From Castellaniella hirudinis (lineage in GTDB: Bacteria; Pseudomonadota; Gammaproteobacteria; Burkholderiales; Burkholderiaceae_B): a DNA stretch of 64,000 nt. The notes under the pieces were generated by a model. It searched no databases and was not told the origin of the DNA. It saw only the letters and a list, made by a program, of their open reading frames with translations. The stretch lies in NCBI RefSeq assembly GCF_042651965.1, contig NZ_JBHSDY010000006.1, positions 206,646 through 270,645 on the forward strand, written 5' to 3'. Below, piece after piece: positions 35,915 to 45,924 of this stretch (position 1 is the stretch's first letter; every line of letters begins with the position of its first letter). A program made the translations under genes and the position numbers.

Positions 35915-37060
35915 ATGAAAAACCCCACCATCATCTGGATCACAGGCTACTCCGGCTCCGGAAAGACAACCGTAGGAAGAAAGGTCAATTTTCTTCTCAA
36001 TCAAAATGGCACGAAATCCGTTTTCCTGGATGGTGATGATCTGCGCTCAGTGCTTGGAGAAAAATGGGGATACACCAAAGAAGAGCGAATCGCGCTGGCA
36101 CACAGCTACTTTCGGCTTTCCAATCTGCTGATGGCTCAGGGCCTGACTGTCGTCATATCCGCCGTCGCGATGTATCACGACGTCTACGCCTGGATCAAGA
36201 CCAATGTCGACCGCTCTCTGGTGGTTTACCTGGACGTGCCGGAAGAAGAACGCAGAGCCAGGGACCGGGCGACCAAGAACGTCTACGAGAAAATCGGTAA
36301 TACACAGCAACTATACGACGACCCAAGCTTCGCGGACCTGAAGGTAAAAAATTCGGGCGAAACAACGCCCGAGACATCCGCAGAAATGATTCTTTCGGCA
36401 ATCCATACCCTCCCCCTCGCCGCTGATCGATCCGACAAAGGACGCGGCACGCACTGGAACACCTATTATTCCGAAGGCCGGCTGATCTCCGAGCCCTCGT
36501 CCTTTGCCCTGCTCGTCATGCCGCAAGTCCCGCAAAAGGCCCGGCTGCTCGAAATCGGTTGCGGAAATGGCAGGGACTCCCTATTCTTCTCCAGCCAAGG
36601 GCTTCATGTCACTGCGATCGACCCATCGCAAGCAGCCATTGACGTATGCCGCTCGACACCCGGAAGCGACTCTATCGAATTCATCCACGGCACCGTAGAC
36701 CAACTGACCGAAGCGCATGCCGAAAAATTTGATGCGGCATACAGCCGCTTCTGTCTGCACGCGATGACCGAAGCAGAGGAAATCAGCACACTCGATCAAG
36801 TCCGGGCGGCTTTGCGGCCCAAGGCATCCTTCTACATTGAATGCCGCTCCATCAACGACCCGCTCGCACGCCAGGGTGAAGTGATCAGCCCCACCGAGCG
36901 CATCCATGGCCATTACCGTCGCTTCATCGTCCTCGATGAGTTGAAGGCACGGCTCGACCAGGCCGGTTTCGACATTCTCTGGTCCGAGGAAGCCGACAAT
37001 GTCGCCTCCCTCTCAGGTGACAACCCAGTGGTCATACGCCTTGCGGCGCTGCGAAGATAA
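35915..37060 (+). CDS. CysC-like kinase fused to a SAM methyltransferase
   Basis: 381 residues. Residues 1-165 are an APS-kinase-like P-loop domain: GYSGSGKTT (11-19), LDGDDLRSVLG, ISAVAMYHDVYAWIK and VVYLDVPEEERRARD. Residues ~180-380 are a class I methyltransferase with LLEIGCGNGRDSLFF (211-225) and VTAIDPSQAAIDVC. No ATP sulfurylase or sulfotransferase lies nearby, so true sulfate activation is doubtful. CysC-like kinases also serve O-methyl phosphoramidate synthesis in Campylobacter capsules, where methyltransferases work with them. The fusion suggests one modification handled by both domains. The exact substrate is unknown. Confidence 0.8.
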   Translation: MKNPTIIWITGYSGSGKTTVGRKVNFLLNQNGTKSVFLDGDDLRSVLGEKWGYTKEERIALAHSYFRLSNLLMAQGLTVVISAVAMYHDVYAWIKTNVDRSLVVYLDVPEEERRARDRATKNVYEKIGNTQQLYDDPSFADLKVKNSGETTPETSAEMILSAIHTLPLAADRSDKGRGTHWNTYYSEGRLISEPSSFALLVMPQVPQKARLLEIGCGNGRDSLFFSSQGLHVTAIDPSQAAIDVCRSTPGSDSIEFIHGTVDQLTEAHAEKFDAAYSRFCLHAMTEAEEISTLDQVRAALRPKASFYIECRSINDPLARQGEVISPTERIHGHYRRFIVLDELKARLDQAGFDILWSEEADNVASLSGDNPVVIRLAALRR

Positions 37061-37293
37061 CGGCTGCTTTATTCGCTCAGACCGTAAGCCCCCTTCAAGG
37101 ATGACGCAGGCGTACAGGTGTCCGAATTGCAGCGGCTGGATTTCAGTCGCTGGATACCCTCCCACCTGGCGGGAGGGATACCACCCTGAACTACAAAATT
37201 ATCTACTTGCCCGCGATCGTTGCCCAGGGGGCATGATCTCTGCCGTTTCTGGACAGATATTCCGGATCAAATCCGTCCGGCTCCTCTTTCGAC
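37061..37293. other. Intergenic, convergent spacer with hairpin
   Basis: 233 bases without a gene. An inverted repeat CCCTCCC/GGGAGGG lies at about 37157-37177 and could act as a weak transcription barrier between the convergent genes, though there is no T-run. Confidence 0.4.
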
Positions 37294-37857
37294 TCACCCG
37301 GGCTTGCGCGCCAGCAAAGTCGCAAACTGCAGTTGCGCCCCGTGATGCATTGTCCCCAGGTCTTCGTTGTACTTGACCAGTTCCCACCCCTGATACGCCG
37401 CGCTGAGTTCCCCCGGCTGCAGGGTAAACGGGAAATTCATGGGGCAAGGATATTGCTCGGTATCCATGGCGCAGACGATCAGGTTGTATCCTCCTGGCAG
37501 CGTGCGCCGCTGCATGTCGGCCAGCACCGCATCCACGCGCGACGGGTCGATGAACATCAGCGTCACCGTACAGGCGATGAAACCATAATCCGCACCGATA
37601 TCGGCCAGATGGATATCGTAAATCTGCGGCGTGATCGTACCGATGGCTTCCCGATCAACGATGGACTGCAGCGCCGCAATGGCCTGGGGATTGGCATCGA
37701 CGGCCGTAACCTTGAAACCCAGCTGGCTGAGATACAGCGCGTTGCGCCCGCTCGAGCATCCCATATCCAGCACATCGCACGGTTCGATGAGCCGGCAGGC
37801 CTGCACGATCTCGCTATGGGGCGGGTTCAGGCCGTAACGGCCATTCAAATCTTCCAT
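37294..37857 (-). CDS. tehB: TehB-like SAM-dependent methyltransferase
   Basis: 187 residues from ATG 37857 (MEDLNGRYGLNPPHSEIV). It has VLDMGCSSGRNALYLSQLGFKVTAVDANP and a C-terminal YNEDLGTMHH...FATLLARK pattern as in TehB tellurite-resistance methyltransferases, which volatilise tellurite or detoxify via SAM. The N-terminal motif YGL..HSE fits. It could alternatively be a general thiol or metalloid methyltransferase. It marks the edge of the glycan island. Confidence 0.78.
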   Translation of the reverse strand: MEDLNGRYGLNPPHSEIVQACRLIEPCDVLDMGCSSGRNALYLSQLGFKVTAVDANPQAIAALQSIVDREAIGTITPQIYDIHLADIGADYGFIACTVTLMFIDPSRVDAVLADMQRRTLPGGYNLIVCAMDTEQYPCPMNFPFTLQPGELSAAYQGWELVKYNEDLGTMHHGAQLQFATLLARKPG

Positions 37858-37978
37858 GGGCTGAATCCTGTGAATTGACCGGATCGGACGCCTGAGCGGT
37901 TGCCCCCGTCCCTCCGGTGCCTTGCAGACGCGGCCGATAGTAGCAAACCGCGACCGCACTATTCCCCAAAGACCCTAT

Positions 37979-38560
37979 TCAGCCCTTCTTCCGCGCCCGG
38001 AACGCCGCCACTTTCATCCGGTTCCCGCACACCGCCATGCTGCACCAGCGGCGGCGGTGGGACTTCGTCAGGTCGCAGAACAGCAGGGAACAGCCATCTC
38101 CCTCGCATTGCTTCACCCGGTCCAGCGACCCGGCGGCCAACAGGTCCGCCAGCGCGGCCGCGACAGGTTCCAACAAACTGGCGGCATCGGTGCCGCGCGT
38201 TTTTTCGACCAGGATGAAGCGGGCGGTCGCCTGATCCCATTCCAGTGCTCGGGATCGCCGGCCCTGCTCCAGGATCCGGTTGACGAGGGTCGTCGGCGCA
38301 CACGCCCCGGCCTTGGCGCCATCGATCAGGGCCTGCGCGCCGGCGCGCAGCTCGAGCGCCAGCGCGCACAGGCCCTGGGGCGCTTCCTGGATGCCCTCGG
38401 GCGCCACGCCGGCGGATTTGAGCCAGTCCAGCACGGCGCGGTCATCGACGAAACACTCGCGGGACGCCGCCCCCACGCCATAACGGGCGTTGAGGAAGTC
38501 GATCGCCAGGTGATCCGCGATGAAGAGCGGGACGGATGCATTCGAGGTCATTTCGTTCAT
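37979..38560 (-). CDS. CGNR zinc-finger (ABATE) transcription regulator
   Basis: 193 residues. The C-terminal zinc finger is CEGDGCSLLFCDLTKSHRRRWCSMAVCGNRMK, with the CGNR signature. The N-terminal ABATE domain starts FIADHLAIDFLN. This family binds DNA and is thought to sense small molecules. It is transcribed divergently from a secreted hydrolase, and the 96-bp gap carries four copies of an AGGTTAC-type half-site, so it most likely controls that gene and itself. Confidence 0.88.
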   Translation of the reverse strand: MNEMTSNASVPLFIADHLAIDFLNARYGVGAASRECFVDDRAVLDWLKSAGVAPEGIQEAPQGLCALALELRAGAQALIDGAKAGACAPTTLVNRILEQGRRSRALEWDQATARFILVEKTRGTDAASLLEPVAAALADLLAAGSLDRVKQCEGDGCSLLFCDLTKSHRRRWCSMAVCGNRMKVAAFRARKKG

Positions 38561-38569
38561 CCCGTTATT

Positions 38570-38640
38570 GTAACCCTTTAAATTATTGTTGACAGGTTAT
38601 CCATGCATCAGTAACCTTTAAAAAATCAAAAATAGGTTAC
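38570..38640 (+). promoter_or_regulatory. Promoter with four GTAACC/GGTTAC operator half-sites
   Basis: Half-sites GTAACCC (38570-38576), AGGTTAT (38594-38600), GTAACCT (38611-38617) and AGGTTAC (38634-38640) alternate in orientation. A perfect TTGACA (38589-38594), a 17-bp spacer and TAACCT (38612-38617) form a plausible promoter for the rightward hydrolase, with half-sites overlapping both hexamers. Two of the repeats extend to GTAACC(C)TTTAAA. Binding by the CGNR regulator is inferred. Confidence 0.55.
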
Positions 38641-38656
38641 TCAAGGAGAACCCCCT

Positions 38657-39610
38657 ATGCGATCCAACACATTGCTCGCCGCGAGCAGCCTGGCCAGTGC
38701 GCTCATGGCGACCGGGGCGCAAGCCGCCGACACGACGGCGACGGCTCCCCGGGTCCACTACCGCTACGAACAGGTGGATGAGGTCAAGGTCTTTTACCGC
38801 GAGGCCGGCAGCCGCGACGATCCGACGGTCCTGCTGCTGCACGGTTTTCCGACGTCCTCGTTCATGTACCGCAATCTGATTCCCCTGCTGGCGGACCGCT
38901 ACCACGTCGTGGCCCCGGATCTGCCCGGGTTCGGCCTGACCCACGCGCCCGAAGACGGGCGATACGCGTACACGTTCGAGCAGCTCTCCAAGACCCTGGA
39001 ACGCTTTACGGAGCAGCTCCATCTGGACCGCTATGCCATCCAGGTCTTCGACTATGGCGCGCCGGTCGGCTGGCGCCTGGCGGTCGCCCACCCCGAGCGC
39101 ATCACCGCGATCATTTCGCAAAACGGCAATGCCTATGAAGAAGGCCTGTCCGAAGGCTGGCAGCCGATCCGGGAGTATTGGCGCTATCCCTCGCCCGAAA
39201 ATCGGGCTGCTGTCAGGAAATTCATGACGCCTGCCGCGCTGAAATGGCAATACACCCACGGAGTCGATGACGAGAGCCTGATCGCGCCGGAGACCTATCT
39301 GTTCGACGCGACGATGATGGCCAGCCCGGGCAACCTGGACATCCAGTTGGACCTGATCCTGAACTACGCCGACAACGTCGCGCAGTATCCTGAATACCAG
39401 GCCTACTTCCGCCGCTACCAGCCGCCGCTGCTGGCGGTCTGGGGCCGCAACGATCCGTTCTTCCTGCCGGCAGGGGCCGAGGCCTGGAAGCGTGACATCC
39501 CCACGGCAGAGGTCCATTTCTATGACACCGGCCATTTTGCGCTGGAGACCCACGCGACGGAGATCGGGATGGAGATCAAGGACTTTCTGGATCGGCACCT
39601 GCGGCGCTGA
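38657..39610 (+). CDS. Exported alpha/beta hydrolase, epoxide hydrolase/dehalogenase-like
   Basis: 317 residues with a Sec signal peptide (about 1-23, ending GAQAAD). The fold has VLLLHGFPTSSFMYRNLIPLL (HGFP oxyanion region), DLPGFGLT, an Asp nucleophile around 132 in VFDYGAPVGWRLA, the acidic RNDPFFLP and the catalytic His around 293 in DTGHFALETH. An Asp nucleophile points to epoxide hydrolases, haloalkane dehalogenases or related enzymes, not serine esterases. AAGGAG precedes the ATG. It is probably regulated by the divergent CGNR protein. Confidence 0.87.
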   Translation: MRSNTLLAASSLASALMATGAQAADTTATAPRVHYRYEQVDEVKVFYREAGSRDDPTVLLLHGFPTSSFMYRNLIPLLADRYHVVAPDLPGFGLTHAPEDGRYAYTFEQLSKTLERFTEQLHLDRYAIQVFDYGAPVGWRLAVAHPERITAIISQNGNAYEEGLSEGWQPIREYWRYPSPENRAAVRKFMTPAALKWQYTHGVDDESLIAPETYLFDATMMASPGNLDIQLDLILNYADNVAQYPEYQAYFRRYQPPLLAVWGRNDPFFLPAGAEAWKRDIPTAEVHFYDTGHFALETHATEIGMEIKDFLDRHLRR

Positions 39611-39679
39611 TCCCGAACGCCCATGCTAACATGTAACATTGGCCCGATGCGGGCTTCCCACCCGGGATTGCCCCACCCC

Positions 39680-40558
39680 ATGAAAAACAGCACCTTGACC
39701 GCCCTGCTTTCGGGCCTGCTTCGCGGTCTTTCCGCCCTGCCCTACGGGCTGGTCGCCCGGCTGGGCGAGGCGTTGGGATCTCTGCTTTACCTGATCCCCG
39801 GGAAACGCAGGCATATCCTGCACACCAATCTGCGCCTGTGCTTTCCAGAACAATCCGAAGCCCAGCGCGAGCGCCTGGCGCGCGCGAGCTTCCAGCACGT
39901 CATCCGCAGCTACCTGGAACGCGGCCTGCAATGGTACGGCAGTGCGCAGGCCATCACGGACAGGATGGAACTGGACAGCGCCATCGACCTGCAGGACCGC
40001 TACGACCAGCCGACCATCTTCCTGGGGTTCCATTTCGCCGCCATCGAAGCCGTCTGCATGTATTACTCGATACGGCACCCGGTCGCGTCGATCTATACCC
40101 CGATGTCCGATGCCGTGACGGAAGCGATCTCCAGGGAACGACGCGCGCGATTCGGCACGACGATGATTCCGCGCCACGGCAGCGCCCGCGACATCCTGAA
40201 CGTCCTGAAATCCGGCACGCCCATCATGCTGGCGGCGGACATGGACTTCGGGCTGCGCGATTCGGTATTCGTGCCTTTCTTCGGCGTGCAGGCCTGCACC
40301 CTGACCGCCGTGTCGCGCCTGGCGCACTTGAGCGGTGCGCGCGTCGTGCCCTTCGTCTCGGAAGTCCTGCCCGGCTACCGCGGCTACAAGCTGCGGATCT
40401 ATCCGGCGCTGCCCTCGTTCCCGAGCGGCGACGTCCGGGCCGACGCGTTGGCGATGAACCAATTTCTCGAGGCGCGCATCCGCGAGACGCCCGATCAATA
40501 CTATTGGGTGCACCGCCGGTTCAAGCGCCGCCCGCAAGGCGAGGCGCCGGTTTACTGA
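39680..40558 (+). CDS. Lipid A acyltransferase, LpxL/HtrB family
   Basis: 292 residues from ATG 39680 (MKNSTLTALLSGLLRGLSALPYG), starting with a hydrophobic anchor helix. The acyltransferase motif HFAAIE (HX4E, about residues 118-123) is present, with NLRLCFPE, LAADMDFGLRDSVFVPFFG and YYWVHRRFKRRP. The family moves a laurate or myristate from ACP to lipid A at the inner membrane. A 22-bp gap leads to the LOG gene. Which acyl position it fills is unknown. Confidence 0.88.
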   Translation: MKNSTLTALLSGLLRGLSALPYGLVARLGEALGSLLYLIPGKRRHILHTNLRLCFPEQSEAQRERLARASFQHVIRSYLERGLQWYGSAQAITDRMELDSAIDLQDRYDQPTIFLGFHFAAIEAVCMYYSIRHPVASIYTPMSDAVTEAISRERRARFGTTMIPRHGSARDILNVLKSGTPIMLAADMDFGLRDSVFVPFFGVQACTLTAVSRLAHLSGARVVPFVSEVLPGYRGYKLRIYPALPSFPSGDVRADALAMNQFLEARIRETPDQYYWVHRRFKRRPQGEAPVY

Positions 40559-40579
40559 ACATCCCGCGAGGAAGAGAAC

Positions 40580-41530
40580 ATGAGCGATTCGCCTCCACGA
40601 AAGCCCCTTCCGCCCCACGAGTCCATCCCCGAGCCGTCCGTCGGATGCCCCGGCGGACCCGCGATGAATCCTCCGCTGGACGCTGACGAACGCCTGCGCT
40701 CCATCCTCGCGTCGCCCACGTACCGCCTCGCCTACGAGGACACGGATCTGCTCACTGAAAAGGACCTGCGCCCCTTGCGCCTGCAGCTCGAACTGCTCAA
40801 GCCCGAGCGCGTCTTGAACGAGCAGGGCGTGCACTCGACCGTGGTGGTCTTCGGCAGCGCACGCGTGCGCGACGCCGCCACCGCACGCGAGCGGCTCGCG
40901 GCGCTGGAACGACAACGGGACCCCGCAACGCCGGATCCGGCGCAGGAACGGGAACTGGCCCAAGCCCGCCGCCGCGTGGAACAGGCGCGGTACTACGAAG
41001 AGGCACGGCGCTTCGCCCAACTGATTTCAGCGCGTTTCCAGCAGGAAAAACGCTGTGACTTCGTCGTCGTCACCGGCGGCGGCCCCGGCATCATGGAGGC
41101 CGCCAACCGCGGCGCGTACGACGCCGGGGCGCGCTCGATCGGACTGAACATCACCTTGCCGCACGAGCAGGCTCCCAATGCCTACATCACACCGGAACTG
41201 GCCTTCCGCTTCCACTACTTCGCCCTGCGCAAGATGCATTTCCTGATCCACGCGCGCGGTCTGGTCGCCTTTCCGGGCGGCTATGGCACACTGGACGAAC
41301 TGTTTGAAGTGCTGACTCTGATCCAGACCCGCAAGATGGCCCCGATTCCGGTGGTCCTCGTCGGGCGCGCATTCTGGCGCCGCGCCATCGATTTCGACTA
41401 CCTGATCAATGAGGGCTACATCGCGCCGGGAGACGTCGATCTGTTCGAGTACGCTGACGACGCCGAGGAGATCCTCGCTGCCCTGGAGCGTTCTCAGGCG
41501 CCCCCCATGGGGGAAAACACCTCGGCATGA
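40580..41530 (+). CDS. LOG-family Rossmann protein
   Basis: 316 residues, ATG after AGAGAA. It has VVTGGGPGIMEAANRGAYDAGARSIGLNI (about 158-186) and FPGGYGTLDELFEVLTLIQ (about 230-248). The second motif carries the PGGxGTxxE catalytic signature of LOG phosphoribohydrolases, which release the base from cytokinin or purine nucleoside monophosphates. The long N-terminal ~100 residues, with a charged coiled region around 90-140, are typical of the larger bacterial type II LOGs. It is likely co-transcribed with the acyltransferase. Confidence 0.87.
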   Translation: MSDSPPRKPLPPHESIPEPSVGCPGGPAMNPPLDADERLRSILASPTYRLAYEDTDLLTEKDLRPLRLQLELLKPERVLNEQGVHSTVVVFGSARVRDAATARERLAALERQRDPATPDPAQERELAQARRRVEQARYYEEARRFAQLISARFQQEKRCDFVVVTGGGPGIMEAANRGAYDAGARSIGLNITLPHEQAPNAYITPELAFRFHYFALRKMHFLIHARGLVAFPGGYGTLDELFEVLTLIQTRKMAPIPVVLVGRAFWRRAIDFDYLINEGYIAPGDVDLFEYADDAEEILAALERSQAPPMGENTSA

Positions 41531-41572
41531 GCCGGACCCAGCCGCCCGGATCTGCGCAGATCCCGCGCGGGG

Positions 41573-42391
41573 CTACTCGCCGCGAAGACGCACGGTCAGG
41601 CTTTGCGCCGCCGTGCCGACAGGCCCGCGGATGTCGCTCAGGACCGAAAAGGTCTCGCCCAGCCCGGTCGGACCAAAGCTGACGCGCGTGTCGAAACCGA
41701 CCCAGCCGGCTTCGGGCTGGCGCGTGAAATGAAGGGTCAGATCGACGTTGGCAAAGAACACCGCGTTCGGATCAGCGCGCACCGCCAGTCCGTTGGCGGT
41801 GTCGACCAGTTTCACGAAAGCGGCGACGGGCGGATCGATTTCACCCTCGACCAGCGGACAAGATGTGCGTATCCAGCTTTGCCCCCGGCCCGGACGCGCA
41901 TCGGCGCTGCGGCGCGCCTCCAGGGACGCGATGAATCCGCCTCCCCAGACCGACGAGAACGACAAGGGCGGCATTGCATCGGGCGGCGGCATCGGCGTCC
42001 ATTCGCAGCCCTGCACCTGTGTCGTATCGGACGCAGCCAGGCGCCAGATCCGGGCCTGGATGCTGACCTGATCCCCATGCCGCATGCTGGCCTCGATCAG
42101 TTCGATCGAACGGCCCGGCCGCACCATGCGGACGTCGATGGTGAACGGGCCGGAATGGATGACCCCCAGCACGTCGAACGACACCCGCGACACCAGCTTG
42201 TCGCTGGGCAGGCGGCGCTCGGCCTCGGCCAGGATCAGGCCGGCGGCGACAGCCAGATGCTGCTCGCCGGGCTGCCAGGCGCCTTGCGAATGCAAGGTGG
42301 ACAGGAATTCGTGTTCCCCGCGACGCACGTAAAAAGCGTCCGGGTAGGACGCGCCGTCGTGGCCGAGGTGTTGGTTAGGGGCGGTAGGCAT
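41573..42391 (-). CDS. TesB-like acyl-CoA thioesterase family protein
   Basis: 272 residues from ATG 42391 (MPTAPNQHLGHDGASYPDAFYV). It has a double-hotdog layout: QGAWQPGEQHLAVAAGLILAEAERRL, RVSFDVLGVIHSGPFTIDVRMVRPGRSIELIEASMRHG, then a second half with VGFDTRVSFGPTGLGETFSVLSD. This matches thioesterase-family (TesB/4HBT_3) proteins. The frame is open much further upstream into the divergent dbpA gene, but that part is shadow. Confidence 0.8.
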   Translation of the reverse strand: MPTAPNQHLGHDGASYPDAFYVRRGEHEFLSTLHSQGAWQPGEQHLAVAAGLILAEAERRLPSDKLVSRVSFDVLGVIHSGPFTIDVRMVRPGRSIELIEASMRHGDQVSIQARIWRLAASDTTQVQGCEWTPMPPPDAMPPLSFSSVWGGGFIASLEARRSADARPGRGQSWIRTSCPLVEGEIDPPVAAFVKLVDTANGLAVRADPNAVFFANVDLTLHFTRQPEAGWVGFDTRVSFGPTGLGETFSVLSDIRGPVGTAAQSLTVRLRGE

Positions 42392-42496
42392 GCGCAAGAG
42401 TATAGCGTCGGAAAAGCATACACTGACAGTCATCCACGCTTTCTCAATCTTGCGCGGCTTGACGAACCGCCCATCCCCTATTCCTGATTCCTTATC

Positions 42497-43885
<1,389 letters not shown>

Positions 43886-43928
43886 GCCGGCCCGCGCCAG
43901 GGCCAGATCACATATCCACACGGTATCG

Positions 43929-45170
43929 ATGCCAAGCCAGACGCTGTCCCTCGCCCAGGCCCGCAAGCTGCATCTCGCCGCCCTGGGCCTGCTGAGCACA
44001 CCGCGTCGCAAGGCCACGCGGCAAGACCTGCGCCGGTGCATCGAACGCATGCAACTGCTGCAGATCGACACCATCCACGTCGTTGCGCGCAGCCCGTATC
44101 TGGTGCTGTTTTCCCGGCTGGGCGCCTATCCGCCGGCCTGGCTGGACGCGGCGCTGGCCGAGGGCCACGTCTTTGAGACCTGGGCGCACGAAGCCTGTTT
44201 CGCCCCCACGACCGACGTCCCCCTGCATCGCAGCTACAACCGGCAGGCGCGCAGTCACTGGGGCCTGAAACGCGCACAGGATCAGGTGCTCAGCCACCGG
44301 CCCCAACTGGACGCCCTGCTGGCCCACATCGACGCCCACGGCCCGGTCAAGTCATCCGACTTCGAGCGCCAGGATGGACAAAGCGGCGGCTGGTGGGGCT
44401 GGAAAGATGAGAAGCGCTGGCTCGAAACCCTGTTCGCCACGGGTGAACTGATGGTGGCGCGGCGCGACAAATTCCAGCGCGTCTACGATCTGTCGCATCG
44501 CGTCTGCCCCTCGCTGGCGGATGCGCCCGTGCCCGACGCCGCCGAAGTGCATGCGCAATTCATCGCAAAAGCCGTCCTTGCCCTGGGCATCACCCAGGCG
44601 CGCTGGATCAACGACTACTTTCGCCAGAAACCCCGCCTGAAAGACGCCGACCTGGACATGCTGGTGGCCCGAGGCGTGCTGCAGCGCGTGGCCGTGCAGG
44701 GTTGGTCCAGCCCCGGCTACGTGCACCGGCAGCATGCCGACTTGCTGCAACAAACCCTGGACGGCCGCTTGCGCGCCACCCACACCACGCTGCTGTCCCC
44801 TTTCGACCCGCTGGTGTGGGACCGCGAACGCGCTTCGGCGTTATGGGGTTTCGACTACCGCATCGAATGCTACACGCCCGAAGAAAAGCGGACGTACGGC
44901 TACTTCGTCCTGCCCATTCTGCACCGGGGCGCGCTGGTGGGGCGGCTGGATGCCAAGGCGCACCGGACGCAGGGCGTGTTCGAGATCAAGGCCCTGTTTC
45001 TGGAGCAGGACATCACGCTGGACGAAGCCGCGCTGCACGCGGTGGCCCAAGCGATCCAGCGCTGCGCGGATTGGCATGGCACACCCGAGGTGTGCGTGCA
45101 ACGGACGGAGCCCGCTGCGCTGTTGTCGCGCCTGCAAGCCGCCGTTCGTCTTGGGTCGTCCACGCGCTAA
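43929..45170 (+). CDS. YcaQ-like winged-helix DNA glycosylase
   Basis: 413 residues from ATG 43929. It shows LLQIDTIHVVARSPYLVLFSRLGAY, WAHEACF, SDFERQDGQSGGWWGWKDEKRWLETLFATGELMVARR and the C-terminal LSPFDPLVWDRERASALWGFDYRIECYTPEEKRTYGYFVLPIL. These are the conserved blocks of the HTH_42/YcaQ family, whose members unhook DNA interstrand crosslinks or remove bulky alkyl bases. The QID motif near residue 43 fits the catalytic QxD pattern. It follows dbpA by 43 bases. Confidence 0.87.
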   Translation: MPSQTLSLAQARKLHLAALGLLSTPRRKATRQDLRRCIERMQLLQIDTIHVVARSPYLVLFSRLGAYPPAWLDAALAEGHVFETWAHEACFAPTTDVPLHRSYNRQARSHWGLKRAQDQVLSHRPQLDALLAHIDAHGPVKSSDFERQDGQSGGWWGWKDEKRWLETLFATGELMVARRDKFQRVYDLSHRVCPSLADAPVPDAAEVHAQFIAKAVLALGITQARWINDYFRQKPRLKDADLDMLVARGVLQRVAVQGWSSPGYVHRQHADLLQQTLDGRLRATHTTLLSPFDPLVWDRERASALWGFDYRIECYTPEEKRTYGYFVLPILHRGALVGRLDAKAHRTQGVFEIKALFLEQDITLDEAALHAVAQAIQRCADWHGTPEVCVQRTEPAALLSRLQAAVRLGSSTR

Positions 45171-45173
45171 GCG

Positions 45174-45764
45174 CTACGCCGCGTCCGTCTCCGACCGGCC
45201 GACCGTCGGCAACGTCTCGGTGCCGCCGCTCAGGGCGCGCTGCATCAGCACCGTATCCACCCACTGGCCCAGCTTGAAGCCGACCCCGGTCAGAATGCCG
45301 ACATGGCGGAACCCGCAGTTCTGGTGCAGGATGATCGAGCTGGTATTCGCACGATCACCGATCACCGCGACCATCTGGCGCCACGGCCCTTGCTCGCAGC
45401 GCGCAATCAGCGCGCGCAAGAGTGTGCTGCCGACGCCTTTGCCGTCCATGCCGTCTTCGACGTAGACGGAGTTTTCGATGGTGTACTGGTAGGCGGGACG
45501 CGGACGGTAGGCGGTCGCGCAGGAATAGCCCACCACCTTGCCGCTCACCTCGGCCACCAGGTACGGCAGGCCGCTGTCCAGGACGGCGGCGCGCCGATCG
45601 GCCATCTCATCGACCGAGGGAGGCGTGTCCTCGAAGGTCGCAATCCCACTGAGCACGTGATGCGCGTAGATGCGCTGAATGGCTACGACATCCTCCGGGG
45701 TCGCGTCCCGCACCTCGATCCCGCCGCTCGGGCCGGAAGCATTCAAGTCAAGCATCGGATTCAT
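45174..45764 (-). CDS. GNAT acetyltransferase, phosphinothricin N-acetyltransferase type
   Basis: 196 residues from ATG 45764. It has IQRIYAHHVLSGIATFEDTPPS, PYLVAEVSGKVVGYSCATAYRPRPAYQYTIENSVYV, the acetyl-CoA loop GKGVGSTLLRALI and NTSSIILHQNCGFRHVGILTGVGFKLGQWVDTVLMQR. These are the defining blocks of PAT/Bar/MddA-like enzymes, which acetylate phosphinothricin or methionine sulfone/sulfoximine. A housekeeping metabolic role is as likely as herbicide resistance. It is convergent with the YcaQ-like gene, with a 3-bp gap. Confidence 0.87.
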   Translation of the reverse strand: MNPMLDLNASGPSGGIEVRDATPEDVVAIQRIYAHHVLSGIATFEDTPPSVDEMADRRAAVLDSGLPYLVAEVSGKVVGYSCATAYRPRPAYQYTIENSVYVEDGMDGKGVGSTLLRALIARCEQGPWRQMVAVIGDRANTSSIILHQNCGFRHVGILTGVGFKLGQWVDTVLMQRALSGGTETLPTVGRSETDAA

Positions 45765-45924
45765 TCCATCGTCCAGTCGTCTTGGCAAACCGGTGTCCGC
45801 GACTCATCGCCGAACACCGCCGTCGCCACCAGACTGCATGATGCATGAGATTTTCCGAAAGCAAAAATAAATTGCGTGTCTTGGCAGGATCGGGCGCGCG
45901 ACCGGGGCCCCGGCAAAACCCGCG

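Noticed and set aside
8146..37060. O-antigen or capsule locus
   Set aside because: No flippase, polymerase, chain-length regulator, exporter or initiating transferase was found, and flagellin adjoins. It is kept as an alternative only.
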